DNA of 64,000 nucleotides from VFKU01 sp964620045 (GCA_964620045.1 CAZUJL010000006.1:1-64000); one strand, 5' to 3'. Positions 25,460-35,036 are shown, counted from the first letter of the stretch. Numbers and translations are program-made. Notes: generated by a model from the sequence alone, not told the origin.

Positions 25460-28400
25460 TTACAGGACCGTCGCCGGCTCGCCTTCGGCCGACGATTCCT
25501 TCACGTCTTCCTCGTAGCGATCCACACTGCGCTTCGAGCCTGGTTCGACCTCTTCGCGCGTCGGCCATTCGCCGTGCAGCGCCCAGCGCACGATTCGGCG
25601 CGCGTCGTTCGCAATCGCGAACAATGCGGGCAGCAGCACAAGTGTGGCGACGCAGGCCACGATGAGGCCGGACGACATCGAGAGTGCCATCGGAATCATG
25701 CCTTGCGCGGCCAGATCTTTTTCGAAGATGAGCGGCGCGGTGCCGATGGTCGTGGTGAATGTAGTCAGGAAGATCGACCGGAAACGTCGCGCGCCCGCAT
25801 CGGCCAGTGCGTCGAACGCACTGCGGCCCTCGCTCAGCTTCACGTTATATGCCTCAACGAGCACGATCGAGTCATTCACCGCAACACCGGCGAGCGACAC
25901 CATGCCGAAGACGCTGAACATGCTCAGGGGCATTCCCATAAACCAGTGTCCATAGATGGCGCCCGTCATGCCGAAGGGAATGCTCGTCATCACCACGAGC
26001 GGCTGCAGGTATGAGCGGAAGGTCGTGGCCGCGATCAGGTATATCGCGAGCATCGCGATGGTGAATCCGCCAATCAGCGCCTTGAAGGCTTCGTTGCTGT
26101 CCTGCTTGGCACCTTCAAAGCTCCACTCGACATCGGGATGCTCGGCCGTGAAGGTAGGCATGAACGTATCGCGCATGTCGTTGAGCACTTCTTCGGCGTT
26201 TGCACGTTCTTCGTCCACCTCGGCCGAAACCGCAATGGTGCGATGACCGTCGACGCGCGTGATGCTTGCCACGCTTTGCCCGAAACGCACATTGGCGAGC
26301 GAGAAGAACGGCACTTCGTTGCCTTCCGGCGTGCGAATGCGCACGGAGTCCAAATCCGCCAGCGTGTCGCGGCCTTGTTCCTGGTAGCGTACCTTGACAC
26401 GGATGTCGTCCCGCCCGCGCTGGATGCGGATTGCTTCCTCGCCGTAGAACCCGGAGTAAACCTGCTTCGCGAGATCGTCGAGCGTGAGCCCGAGACCGCG
26501 CGCTTCGGGCTTGAGGTCTACTTTGATTTCGCGGTTGCCCGCGCGGAAGTCGTCTTCGATCTGATACAGACCGCCATAGCCGCGCAGCTTCCCCTTGATC
26601 TCGTCTGCCGCGGCGGTGAGGCTGCCGAGATTGCTACCCTTTAGCCAAACCTGGATCGGCGCGCCGGGGGGACCTTGCTCGAGTGTGCCGAAGGCCTGTA
26701 CCACGGCGCCGGCGACGTCGCCGGTTTCCTTTTGCCAGCGCGACACGATCTCGCGCGCGGAAAGCGTGCGCGTTTCGCTGGACGTCATCTCGACGCGAAT
26801 GACACCGATGTGTCCGCCCGAAGCGCGCTGTTCAAAGGGATCCGAGCCCTGGCCGATCAGGCTGTACACATGCTTGATGAAGGGCTGGTTGCCCTCTTTT
26901 TCGGCCTGCTTCTCGACTTCGTTCAGCGCCTGCTCCGTGCGGGCGAGGGCGTCCACGGTAACGTCAAGCGGCGTACCCTGCGGAAATTCGACCGAGGCCT
27001 GCAGGAAGGGATTGTCGCTCGACGGAAAGAGCACGAACTTCACGAACCCTCCGCCCACGACGCCGACAAAGGTAAAGATGAAGAACGCGATGCCCACCGC
27101 GATGACGATGTAGCGATAGCGCAGGGTGCGGTACACAAACGGTACGTACATGTGGTCGATGAACCAGTACAGACCGGCCGTGATCCATTTGCGCAGATAG
27201 AAGTCGAAAGTCAGGAAGCGCAACCAGCGCGGCAGTTTCGGCGGGGTGTGCGGATCGGGCAGGTGCGAGAGGTGCGCCGGAAGACAGGTGCTCGCTTCGA
27301 ACATGTCCGTGCACAGCGCCGTAATCACGACACCGGGGATGATGGCCACAAACTTGCCGACCACGCTGGGGATGAAGAACAACGGAACGAACGCGACGAC
27401 TGTGGTCGCGACGGCGGCGATGATCGGGACACCGACTTCTTCAATGCCGTGCACGGCCGCGGCGAGGCCTCGTTCACCGTTCCAGCGGCGCGTGTAGATC
27501 GATTCACTGATCACGATCCCGTCGTCGACCAGGATACCCATCACGAGGATGAGTGCTAGCAGGGTCATCATGTTCAGCGAGCCGCCGGTGAGGAACAGAT
27601 ACACCAGTGCGCCGGAAATCGCCACGGGAATGCCCATGGACACCCAGAAGCTCAGCCGGAAGCCCATGAACACCCACATGGTGAAAATGACGAGAAACAA
27701 ACCCTGCAGGCCGTTCTCGACGAGAATTCCGATCTGGCGATCGATGGTCTGGGAGAAGTCGTTCCACGCGGTGAGGTGCACGCCGGCGGGCAGCGTGAGG
27801 GCTTTTTGCTCTACATAGCGCCGCGTGGCTTCGGCGATGCGGATCGAGTCTTCGTTGTCGGTCTTGAACACACCGATCATGACGGCCGGCTGGCCGTTGA
27901 ACCGCGCGATGATGTTGTCTTCGGTGAAGGTGTCGCGGATGGTGGCGATCTGATCGAGCGTGATGATTTCGCCGGTCGGCTTCGCGACGACGACGATCTT
28001 GGAAAATTCCTCGCCGGTGTACTTGCGGCCGAATGCCTTGATGTCGATTTCTTCGCCCTTCGTGCGAATCTTGCCGCCCGAAAGGTTCACGCTGCCCTGG
28101 CGCAGCGCGTTGCTTACCTGATCGAAGGTCAGGCCCCACTGCCGCATCTTCTCTTCAGAGAGCTCGATCGCGATTTCATAGTCGCGCACGCCGCTCACCG
28201 AGACCTGCGAAATTTCCGGCAGCGCCTGCAGCTCGTCCTTGATTTCCTCGGCGGTTTCCTTGCCGATGCGCTCGCTGATGTCGCCCCAGAGGGCAACAAA
28301 AATCACTTCGCCGCGGATTGTGATTTCCGAGATGATGGGTTTTTCGGCGTCGACCGGGAAGTTCGAGATGGCGTCGATGGCGTTGCGGATGTTGTCGAGC

Positions 28401-28714
28401 GCCTTCGGCATCGGATAGCCGTCTCGCACCTCGATCATCGCGCGGCAGCGGTTTTCGATGGAGACGGTGGTAAACCGTTTCACACCTTCGAGACCGTCGA
28501 CGGCCTCTTCCACCTTGCGCGCAATGCCTTCTTCGACTTCGTACGGGTCCGCGCCGAGGTAGGTAATTTCGATGAGGACCGTGTCGACGGTGATCTCGGG
28601 GATGCCTTCGCGGATGAGCTGCGACCCGGCCACGATGCCCGCGAGGCAGAAAAAAACCGTCACCATCGTCGCAAGGACGGTGTGGTTATAGAGTTTGGAA
28701 AGCAGATCGCGCAT
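25460..28714 (-). CDS. RND-family (AcrB/HAE1) efflux permease
   Basis: A 1084-residue inner membrane transporter with the 12-helix RND architecture: helix 1 at the N-terminus, a large periplasmic loop, a helix cluster with ILVMGILVDDGIVISESIY (the paired Asp of the proton relay), a second loop, and a final cluster with VAVNDSIVLVEAYN. It exchanges protons for drugs, lipids or other hydrophobic compounds via a tripartite pump. No membrane fusion protein or outer-membrane channel gene adjoins it, so partners must be elsewhere. The C-terminal tail is long and charged. No ribosome site is seen before the ATG. Confidence 0.88.
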   Translation of the reverse strand: MRDLLSKLYNHTVLATMVTVFFCLAGIVAGSQLIREGIPEITVDTVLIEITYLGADPYEVEEGIARKVEEAVDGLEGVKRFTTVSIENRCRAMIEVRDGYPMPKALDNIRNAIDAISNFPVDAEKPIISEITIRGEVIFVALWGDISERIGKETAEEIKDELQALPEISQVSVSGVRDYEIAIELSEEKMRQWGLTFDQVSNALRQGSVNLSGGKIRTKGEEIDIKAFGRKYTGEEFSKIVVVAKPTGEIITLDQIATIRDTFTEDNIIARFNGQPAVMIGVFKTDNEDSIRIAEATRRYVEQKALTLPAGVHLTAWNDFSQTIDRQIGILVENGLQGLFLVIFTMWVFMGFRLSFWVSMGIPVAISGALVYLFLTGGSLNMMTLLALILVMGILVDDGIVISESIYTRRWNGERGLAAAVHGIEEVGVPIIAAVATTVVAFVPLFFIPSVVGKFVAIIPGVVITALCTDMFEASTCLPAHLSHLPDPHTPPKLPRWLRFLTFDFYLRKWITAGLYWFIDHMYVPFVYRTLRYRYIVIAVGIAFFIFTFVGVVGGGFVKFVLFPSSDNPFLQASVEFPQGTPLDVTVDALARTEQALNEVEKQAEKEGNQPFIKHVYSLIGQGSDPFEQRASGGHIGVIRVEMTSSETRTLSAREIVSRWQKETGDVAGAVVQAFGTLEQGPPGAPIQVWLKGSNLGSLTAAADEIKGKLRGYGGLYQIEDDFRAGNREIKVDLKPEARGLGLTLDDLAKQVYSGFYGEEAIRIQRGRDDIRVKVRYQEQGRDTLADLDSVRIRTPEGNEVPFFSLANVRFGQSVASITRVDGHRTIAVSAEVDEERANAEEVLNDMRDTFMPTFTAEHPDVEWSFEGAKQDSNEAFKALIGGFTIAMLAIYLIAATTFRSYLQPLVVMTSIPFGMTGAIYGHWFMGMPLSMFSVFGMVSLAGVAVNDSIVLVEAYNVKLSEGRSAFDALADAGARRFRSIFLTTFTTTIGTAPLIFEKDLAAQGMIPMALSMSSGLIVACVATLVLLPALFAIANDARRIVRWALHGEWPTREEVEPGSKRSVDRYEEDVKESSAEGEPATVL

Positions 28715-28860
28715 GGACAGCCGGAGTTTTTTTGCTTAGTGCGACTATGTAACCCGAATCCGGGTTTTGGGAGCCACGGATTTTAACAGATTTCGACCGC
28801 TCGATCCGGATGGCCCGCCCCGATTTGCTATCCTTTGCCGCCGGAGTGGCCCAAAACCGT

Positions 28861-29673
28861 ATGGAAATCTCGATTCGACACCTTGAAACGCTGCCCGAAT
28901 ACCGCGCCGCGGTCGAAATTCAGAAGGAAACCTGGGGCCGGGACTTCGCGGACGCGGTGCCACTCAGCATTCTGAAAGTGGCCCAGCGGGTGGGCGGGAT
29001 CACGGCGGGGGCCTTCACGCCGGACGGCCGGATGGTGGGCTGTGTGTTCGGCCTGACCGGCCTGCACCGGGGTCAGCCCGCCCACTGGTCAGACATTCTG
29101 GCCGTGACGCCCGATATGCGGGGCACCGGCCTGGGTAAGCGGCTGAAATGGTTCCAACGGGCCGAACTGCTGAAGCTGGGCGTGAAGACGATGTTTTGGA
29201 CCTTCGACCCGCTGCAGTCGCTGAACGCCAACCTGAATATTAATGCGCTCGGCGCGCGTCCGGTCGAGTATGTCGAGAATATGTACGGCGAGACCGGGAG
29301 CGACCTGCATTCCGGTCTGGGGACCGATCGCTTCGTGGCGCAGTGGGACCTGGATTCTCCGCGCGTGGAGGCCTTGGCGCAAGGGGGAGACGAGCCCGCG
29401 GCAGTCGCACCGGCCGACGCGCCGATCGTGAATACCAAGCTGGAGAACGGCGTGCCTGCGCCGCTAACGGGTGTGCTGCCCGATGCGGCGACCGTGCTGG
29501 TGGAAATTCCGGCGTCCATCAACGAAACTAAGCGCGTGTCGCGCGATCTGGGGATGCGCTGGCGCATCAGCACGCGCGAGGCCTTCGTGCACTACTTCGC
29601 GAGAGGCCTGCGCGTTCACACCTTCGTGAGATTTGGCGACAACCGCCACGCGTATGTGCTGGCGAAAGGATAA
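28861..29673 (+). CDS. GNAT-family N-acyltransferase (candidate amino acid N-succinyltransferase)
   Basis: A 270-residue GNAT protein. The acetyl-CoA/acyl-CoA site is ILAVTPDMRGTGLGKRLKWF (the V-x-P-x-x-R-G-x-G motif), followed by MFWTFDPLQSLNANLNIN. An N-terminal GTG at 28846 or ATG 28810 is possible in frame; ATG 28861 starts at the conserved part. It is followed 11 bases later by an NSAR/OSBS-type racemase and then an M20 peptidase. The same three-family set is described in Geobacillus kaustophilus, where the GNAT succinylates D-amino acids. That assignment here rests on context. Confidence 0.75.
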   Translation: MEISIRHLETLPEYRAAVEIQKETWGRDFADAVPLSILKVAQRVGGITAGAFTPDGRMVGCVFGLTGLHRGQPAHWSDILAVTPDMRGTGLGKRLKWFQRAELLKLGVKTMFWTFDPLQSLNANLNINALGARPVEYVENMYGETGSDLHSGLGTDRFVAQWDLDSPRVEALAQGGDEPAAVAPADAPIVNTKLENGVPAPLTGVLPDAATVLVEIPASINETKRVSRDLGMRWRISTREAFVHYFARGLRVHTFVRFGDNRHAYVLAKG

Positions 29674-29684
29674 ATCGATTCGCA

Positions 29685-30818
29685 ATGCTGAACGTTGAGC
29701 AAATTATTCTGCGCGAAATTCGCCTGCCGCTGGTCGAGCCGTTCGCTATTTCGTCGGGCGTGACCACCGAACGCCGGATTCTGCTGATCGAGCTGATCGA
29801 CAAGAGCGGCGCGGTCGGCTGGGGGGAGTCGGTCGCCGGCGAAATGCCGAATTATTCGCCCGAGACCATCGACATCGCGTGGCACATGATCCCCCAGTGG
29901 GTGGCGCCGCGCGTGATTGGAAAAACTTTCGAGCGTGCGCGCGACGTGCAGGCCGCGCTCGAGGCTGATTTTCGCGGGCACAACATGAGCAAGGCGGGCG
30001 TCGAGATGGGCATGTGGGCGCTTGAGGCCGAGCTGCGCAAGATGCCGCTGTCGAAACTGCTTGGCGGCACGCGCGAAAAAATCCCGACGGGGATTTCGCT
30101 TGGCATCCAAAAAGACCCGGCGACGATTGCGACGAAGGCGGTCGCGGCGCACAAGCAGGGCTATCGCAAGATTAAAGTGAAGATTAAGCCGGGCAAGGAT
30201 GTGGAATACATCCGCGCGGTGTGCGAGGCGCTCGGGCCGGATGGGCATGTGATGGCGGACGCGAACAACGCATACACACTCGACGACTTGCCGGTAATGA
30301 AGGCGCTGGACGGTTTCGGTCTCGTGATGATCGAGCAGCCGCTCGCGTGGGACGACGTGGTGCAACACGCCAAACTGCAGCGCGAGTTGAAGACGCCGAT
30401 CTGCCTCGACGAATCGATCACGGGCGTGGACCAGGCAAAGAACATGATCGAACTCGCCAGCGGGCGCATCGTGAATATCAAGGCCGGGCGCGTGGGCGGA
30501 TTTACGGAGTCTATCGCGATTCATGACCTCTGCCAGAAGCACGGCGTGCCGGTGTGGTGCGGCGGAATGCTGGAGAGCGGGATCGGGCGCGCGCACAACG
30601 TCGCGCTGGCGTCATTGCCGAATTTTAGTCTGCCGGGAGACGTGTCGCCGAGCGCGCGCTACTGGACGCGCGACATCGTGACGCCGGAATGGACCATGGA
30701 CGCGGAAGGATTCGTGCGCGTGCCGCTGGACAAGCCGGGGCTCGGCGTGACGGTCGATCGCAAACGCATCGAGGAACTCTGCGTACGCACCGAGTCGTTC
30801 ACCAAAAAGGATCTGTGA
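29685..30818 (+). CDS. N-succinylamino acid racemase / o-succinylbenzoate synthase (MenC-like enolase superfamily)
   Basis: A 377-residue enolase-superfamily enzyme. IKVKIKPG holds the KxK catalytic base, DANNAY, EQPL and DES carry the three metal acids, and IVNIKAGRVGG the second catalytic Lys. VWCGGMLESGIGRAHN is typical of the OSBS/NSAR group. Family members dehydrate SHCHC in menaquinone synthesis and/or racemise N-succinylamino acids. No men gene is in the window, while GNAT and M20 genes flank it tightly, so racemase activity is the better reading. Eleven bases separate it from the GNAT gene and seven from the M20 gene. Confidence 0.88.
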   Translation: MLNVEQIILREIRLPLVEPFAISSGVTTERRILLIELIDKSGAVGWGESVAGEMPNYSPETIDIAWHMIPQWVAPRVIGKTFERARDVQAALEADFRGHNMSKAGVEMGMWALEAELRKMPLSKLLGGTREKIPTGISLGIQKDPATIATKAVAAHKQGYRKIKVKIKPGKDVEYIRAVCEALGPDGHVMADANNAYTLDDLPVMKALDGFGLVMIEQPLAWDDVVQHAKLQRELKTPICLDESITGVDQAKNMIELASGRIVNIKAGRVGGFTESIAIHDLCQKHGVPVWCGGMLESGIGRAHNVALASLPNFSLPGDVSPSARYWTRDIVTPEWTMDAEGFVRVPLDKPGLGVTVDRKRIEELCVRTESFTKKDL

Positions 30819-30825
30819 GGGGAAG

Positions 30826-32010
30826 ATGGCCCTACCCGATGGCGTGACCAAACAATTCGATGCCCCGCTGCGCGAGCGCCTGATCGCGTTGCGTCGTGAT
30901 TTGCACAAAAATCCGGAACTCTCGTTAAAAGAGCATCGCACGGCGGAGAAACTCGAAGCGGAACTCGCGACGCTGAAGCCGAAATCCGTGCAGCGCGTCG
31001 CGGGTACCGGTATTGTCGCGCGGATCGCGGGTACGGACCCGCAGGCGCCGGTGGTGGCGGTGCGCGGCGACATTGATGCGCTGCCCGTGCAGGAAGCGAC
31101 GGGGCTGGAATACACCTCGCAGAATGCCGGCGTGATGCACGCGTGCGGACACGATGTGCACGCGACCTGGGCGATCGCGGCGGCGCATTTGCTCGCGCGC
31201 AATCCGGCGCGCGGCGATGTGCTCGTGGTGCTGCAGCCCGCCGAAGAAATCGGCGAGGGCGCGTCCGCGATTCTCAAGACCGGCGCGTTGGACGGCGTGC
31301 GCGCGATTTTCGGCGGCCACGTCGATCGGCGGTTTGAAGTGGGGCAGGTGGTCGCGCAAGACGGCCCGCTCGCGGCCTCGGCCGATACCTTCCATATTAT
31401 TCTGCACGGCACGGGCGCGCACGGCGCGCGGCCGCACGAGGCGCGCGATCCGGTGGTGGGCCTGGGCGCGCTGATCGGCGCGCTGCAGACGATCGTGGCG
31501 CGCCGCGTGAATCCCGCGGCGCCGGCCGTGGTCACCATCGGTAAAGTGCACGCGGGTACGGCGCCGAACATCATCCCCGAGACGGCCGAACTCCGCGGCA
31601 CGATGCGCGCGACCGATCCCGATACGCGGCGCCTGCTCGGCCAGGAAGTAAAGACCATCGCCGAAACGATCGCGGCCGCCTACGGTCTGCGCGCCGAAGC
31701 GAACATGCACACGAACGGCTCGCCGCCGATCGTGAACCCGCCGCAAGCGACCGCGTGGGCGCGTGCCGCGGCTGAGGCCGTGGTGGGGCCGGCGAACGTC
31801 GTGCCGATGCCCGTTGGTAACATGGGCGGCGAGGACTTCGCGTTTTACATGGAGCGCATGCCGGGCTGCTTCTTGCGCATCGGCGCCCGCGAACCCGGCG
31901 GCAAGGTCATTCCCGCGCACGCGCCGTATTTCTACGCGGCGGAAGAGAGCATCTTTGTCGGCGCGGCGGTATTGGCGGAAGCCGCGCGTCGCGCGAGCGC
32001 GGCACTCTAG
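30826..32010 (+). CDS. M20 amidohydrolase, candidate N-succinyl-L-amino acid desuccinylase
   Basis: A 394-residue zinc enzyme of the M20/aminoacylase-amidohydrolase group. RGDIDALPVQE, MHACGHDVHAT (metal ligands) and LQPAEEIGEGA (catalytic Glu pair) are present; the dimerisation lid domain lies at about residues 185-300. GGGGAAG precedes the ATG. Related enzymes remove acyl groups from N-acyl-L-amino acids, N-acetyl-diaminopimelate or auxin conjugates. Its place after GNAT and NSAR suggests release of L-amino acid plus succinate. The start of the MBL gene lies on the opposite strand one base past the stop. Confidence 0.85.
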   Translation: MALPDGVTKQFDAPLRERLIALRRDLHKNPELSLKEHRTAEKLEAELATLKPKSVQRVAGTGIVARIAGTDPQAPVVAVRGDIDALPVQEATGLEYTSQNAGVMHACGHDVHATWAIAAAHLLARNPARGDVLVVLQPAEEIGEGASAILKTGALDGVRAIFGGHVDRRFEVGQVVAQDGPLAASADTFHIILHGTGAHGARPHEARDPVVGLGALIGALQTIVARRVNPAAPAVVTIGKVHAGTAPNIIPETAELRGTMRATDPDTRRLLGQEVKTIAETIAAAYGLRAEANMHTNGSPPIVNPPQATAWARAAAEAVVGPANVVPMPVGNMGGEDFAFYMERMPGCFLRIGAREPGGKVIPAHAPYFYAAEESIFVGAAVLAEAARRASAAL

Positions 32011-32760
32011 TTACACGACGAATTCCTGATCCTGCTGCACAAATCCCGCGAAGCCGTCTTTTTCCGGCGAGAATTTTTCGTAACCATTGCCGAGATGCAC
32101 GAGCCAGGTTTTTTTGCGGACGTCGGGCGGCATCGTCTCGCGTAGCGTGTGATACGAAACGTGAACCTCTGCCGGGAAGTGCGGTTGGAAATGGACGTCC
32201 TGAAAAATGAGCTTCGCGTCGAAGGGCGGCATGTCGCGTGAGTCGCCGGAGTAGAACACGCCATTGTCGAACTGCAGCGAGTAGTTCGGCATACGCGGCA
32301 CGTGGCACGCGGGAATGAAGGTCGCCGTCGGAAGTCCGTCGATCTTCGCCGTCGTTCCGATGCTTACGCGAAAGAAGGTTTCCAGCGTGGTGTCGATCGG
32401 CTGGTCGTCATCGTTGCTGCCGTAGAACATGCCGGCGCGCAGGCAGTTCTCCCACAGTTCATGTGCCATCGCCGCGGTGGGTAGGTGCAGCAGCGGGAGT
32501 TGATGCCCCCTCCGCTGCAGCGCGTAATACACCAGCGAGCCGAGCGTTTCGAGGCCGCCGACGTGGTCCGCGTGCAAATGCGTGACGATGATGTCGGTGA
32601 CTTTGTCGATCAGCTTGAGCGCGGCGAGCCGCGCGGGCACCGTGTAGCCGCAATCGACCAGGGCAAGACGCGGCCCGCCGCCGTGCAGATAAAAGCTGGT
32701 GTTGTTGAGCGCCAGATTAAGGCCGCTGCCGTTGCCGAGCCAGTGAAGGGTGGTCGCCAT
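32011..32760 (-). CDS. MBL-fold metallo-hydrolase, RNase Z-like
   Basis: A 249-residue metallo-beta-lactamase-fold protein. VTHLHADHVGGLE is the HxHxDH zinc motif; CHVP, FYSGDSRDMPP (bridging Asp) and HVSYHTL give later ligands. WLGNGSGLNLALNNTSF near the N-terminus resembles the glycine-rich start of RNase Z/PqsE-like enzymes. A CAGGAG ribosome site precedes the ATG, with TAGAAT about 25 bases upstream as a possible -10 box. Substrate unknown. It converges on the M20 gene. Confidence 0.8.
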   Translation of the reverse strand: MATTLHWLGNGSGLNLALNNTSFYLHGGGPRLALVDCGYTVPARLAALKLIDKVTDIIVTHLHADHVGGLETLGSLVYYALQRRGHQLPLLHLPTAAMAHELWENCLRAGMFYGSNDDDQPIDTTLETFFRVSIGTTAKIDGLPTATFIPACHVPRMPNYSLQFDNGVFYSGDSRDMPPFDAKLIFQDVHFQPHFPAEVHVSYHTLRETMPPDVRKKTWLVHLGNGYEKFSPEKDGFAGFVQQDQEFVV

Positions 32761-32863
32761 GGCGCTCCTGTGCGAATGACCGCCGAGATTCTAGTGGATG
32801 CGCGGGCCGTTTGCATCCCAGGGGCCGAGCGCCTAGGCTAGTACGGAAGAGGGGTACTACTGC

Positions 32864-33301
32864 ATGACCAAAGAGCAAGCGCGCGCGCGGGTGTTGGATT
32901 TGACGGTGTTAGCGGTACTATCGCCCACATTGCGCGAACGGATGGCCGATATTTTCCTGGGTGTCGCGTCGCCGCAAATCGTGCAGGCGAACACCACCTT
33001 GTTCAAGCGGGGGCAGGCCTCGAACGACGAGGGCTATGTGCTGCTGGACGGCGACGTGAGCGTGCTGAAGGAAGGCTCGCCGGAAATCATCGCGCCGGCG
33101 CCGGATATTCTGGGCGAAATCGCGCACATTAGCCCCACCAAGCAGCGTTCCGCGACCGTGGTCGCCGCCAGCGAGCTGAAGATTCTTCGCTTCAAATGGT
33201 CGGCACTGATCAGCTCGGCCTCGCAAACGCTTACGGCCGAAGAGGCGCAGCAGTTTACGTCCGCCCTTCAAGAATACGCCTGGAAACACTTCACCGAGTA
33301 G
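32864..33301 (+). CDS. stand-alone cyclic-nucleotide-binding domain protein
   Basis: A 145-residue protein that is a single Crp-like cNMP-binding barrel. ASNDEGYVLLDGDVSVL is the early beta-barrel part. LGEIAHISPTKQRSATVVAA is the phosphate-binding cassette, with the conserved Glu and Arg. There is no DNA-binding domain, so it would act by protein contact. GGAAGAGGGG lies about ten bases before the ATG. It begins before the amidohydrolase gene on the same strand. It could read the cAMP made by the cyclase at 18396-19424, which is inference. Confidence 0.78.
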   Translation: MTKEQARARVLDLTVLAVLSPTLRERMADIFLGVASPQIVQANTTLFKRGQASNDEGYVLLDGDVSVLKEGSPEIIAPAPDILGEIAHISPTKQRSATVVAASELKILRFKWSALISSASQTLTAEEAQQFTSALQEYAWKHFTE

Positions 33302-33335
33302 TCGCGGCTGCGCCGCGGTGGGAGGGGAATCCACA

Positions 33336-35036
33336 ATGCGCCGGGTCTTCCTTTTTCTATTGTGCCTGTTGCTCATGAGTGCCACCGCGACGGCCCAGCG
33401 GCGTGAACGCTTCGACGTGATCGTCAAGGGCGGCACGGTGTACGACGGTACAGGTGCTGCGCCAATCCGCGCGGACGTGGGGATACGCGGCGATCGCATT
33501 GTGGCGATTGGCGATCTCGAAAAAGCACGCGCCGGCAAAACCATCGATGCCGCGGGCCTTGCGGTCGCGCCGGGGTTCATCAACATGCTCAGCCACGCAA
33601 CGGCGACCTTGCTCGTCGACCCGCGCGGCATGAGCGACACCCTGCAAGGCGTGACGCTGGAAGTCTTCGGTGAATCGTCCATGGGTCCGTGGAACGCGGA
33701 GATGCAGCGCACGGCGCAGCTCGCGCAGGGGGACCTGCGCTACGAGGTCGCGTGGAGCACGCTCGGCGAGTATCTCGATCATCTGGAGAAACGCGGCATT
33801 GCGCCGAACGTGGCGTCGTTTGTGAGCGCGCAGACCATCCGCGTGCATGAGCTGGGCCGGAACGACGTCGCGCCGACGCCAGAACAACTCGAGCGCATGA
33901 AGGCGCTTGTGGCGCAGGCGATGGAAGAGGGCGCGATGGGATTGACGACGGCGCTTATTTATGCGCCGGCGACCTATGCGAAGACGGAGGAGCTGATCGA
34001 ACTCGCGAAGGTGGCCTCGTCTTACGGCGGCATGTACATCGCGCACATCCGCAGCGAAGGCAATCAGTTTCTGGAGGCGATCGACGAAACGCTGCGCATC
34101 GCGAACGAAGCGAATATTCCGGTCGAGGTGTATCACCTCAAAGCCGGCGGAAAGCAGAACTGGCACAAGATGGACCAGGTGATCGCGAAGATCGAGGCCG
34201 CGCAGCATGCCGGTGTCCGCATTACGGCGGACATGTACACGTATATCGCGGGCGCGACGGGGCTGGATGCCTCGATGCCGCCGTGGGTGCAGGCGGGCGG
34301 TTACGACGAGTGGGCCGCGCGCCTGAAAGACCCCTCGATCCGCGCGAAGGTACGCGAGGAGATGGGGCAGGACACCAACGAGTGGGAGAACCTGTATTTC
34401 AGCGCGGGTACGCCGGAAAACATCGTGCTCGTCGGGTTCAAGAATCCTGAGTTGAAGCAATACACGGGTAAGACATTGGGCGAAGTCGCGCGCCTGCGCG
34501 GCACGCCGCCGGCGGACACGGCGATGGATTTGGTGATTGAGGACGGCAGCCGCGTCGGCACGGTGTATTTTCTGATGAGCGAAGAGAACGTGAAGAAGCA
34601 GATCGCGTTGCCGTGGGTGAGCTTCGGATCGGACGCGGGTTCAATGACGGCGGAAGGCGACTTCCTGAAATCGAGTTCGCACCCGCGCGCTTACGGGAAC
34701 TTTTCGCGGGTGCTCGGCAAGTATGTGCGTGAAGAGAAAGTCATCACGCTGCAGGAGGCGATTCGCAAGCTGACGCTGTTCCCCGCAACCACGCTGGGCA
34801 TCACCGAGCGCGGACGCATCGCGCCGGGTTACTTCGCGGACCTGGCGATCTTCGATCCGCAAACAGTCGGCGATCGCGCGACCTTCGACCAGCCGCACCA
34901 GTATTCCGTGGGCATGGTGCACGTGCTCGTGAACGGTGAAGTCGTACTGAAAAATGGCGAGCACACGGGCGCCACGCCCGGCCGCGTAGTCCGCGGACCG
35001 GGGTGGAAGGGTCCTAAAGAAACCGCTACGCCTTGA
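33336..35036 (+). CDS. exported N-acyl-D-amino-acid deacylase-like amidohydrolase
   Basis: A 566-residue protein with signal peptide (MRRVFLFLLCLLLMSATATAQ). FDVIVKGGTVYDGTG and AGLAVAPGFIN mark the small beta domain of the D-aminoacylase/amidohydrolase family; the TIM barrel contains HIRSEGNQFLEAIDE, YHLKAGG and SFGSDAGS, and the end VLVNGEVVLKNGEHTG closes the beta domain. The usual metal motif HTHDD after PGFID is here NMLSHAT, with only one His kept. A related subgroup has NMLSW at this site. ATG 33336 is chosen because of GGAGGGG and the signal peptide. It overlaps the end of ettA by 11 bases, tail to tail. Confidence 0.8.
   Translation: MRRVFLFLLCLLLMSATATAQRRERFDVIVKGGTVYDGTGAAPIRADVGIRGDRIVAIGDLEKARAGKTIDAAGLAVAPGFINMLSHATATLLVDPRGMSDTLQGVTLEVFGESSMGPWNAEMQRTAQLAQGDLRYEVAWSTLGEYLDHLEKRGIAPNVASFVSAQTIRVHELGRNDVAPTPEQLERMKALVAQAMEEGAMGLTTALIYAPATYAKTEELIELAKVASSYGGMYIAHIRSEGNQFLEAIDETLRIANEANIPVEVYHLKAGGKQNWHKMDQVIAKIEAAQHAGVRITADMYTYIAGATGLDASMPPWVQAGGYDEWAARLKDPSIRAKVREEMGQDTNEWENLYFSAGTPENIVLVGFKNPELKQYTGKTLGEVARLRGTPPADTAMDLVIEDGSRVGTVYFLMSEENVKKQIALPWVSFGSDAGSMTAEGDFLKSSSHPRAYGNFSRVLGKYVREEKVITLQEAIRKLTLFPATTLGITERGRIAPGYFADLAIFDPQTVGDRATFDQPHQYSVGMVHVLVNGEVVLKNGEHTGATPGRVVRGPGWKGPKETATP

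Noticed and set aside
24452..28714. Complete antibiotic-resistance island of beta-lactamases plus RND pump
   Set aside because: The pump is on the opposite strand, lacks partners, and no mobile element or integron signal surrounds the genes.
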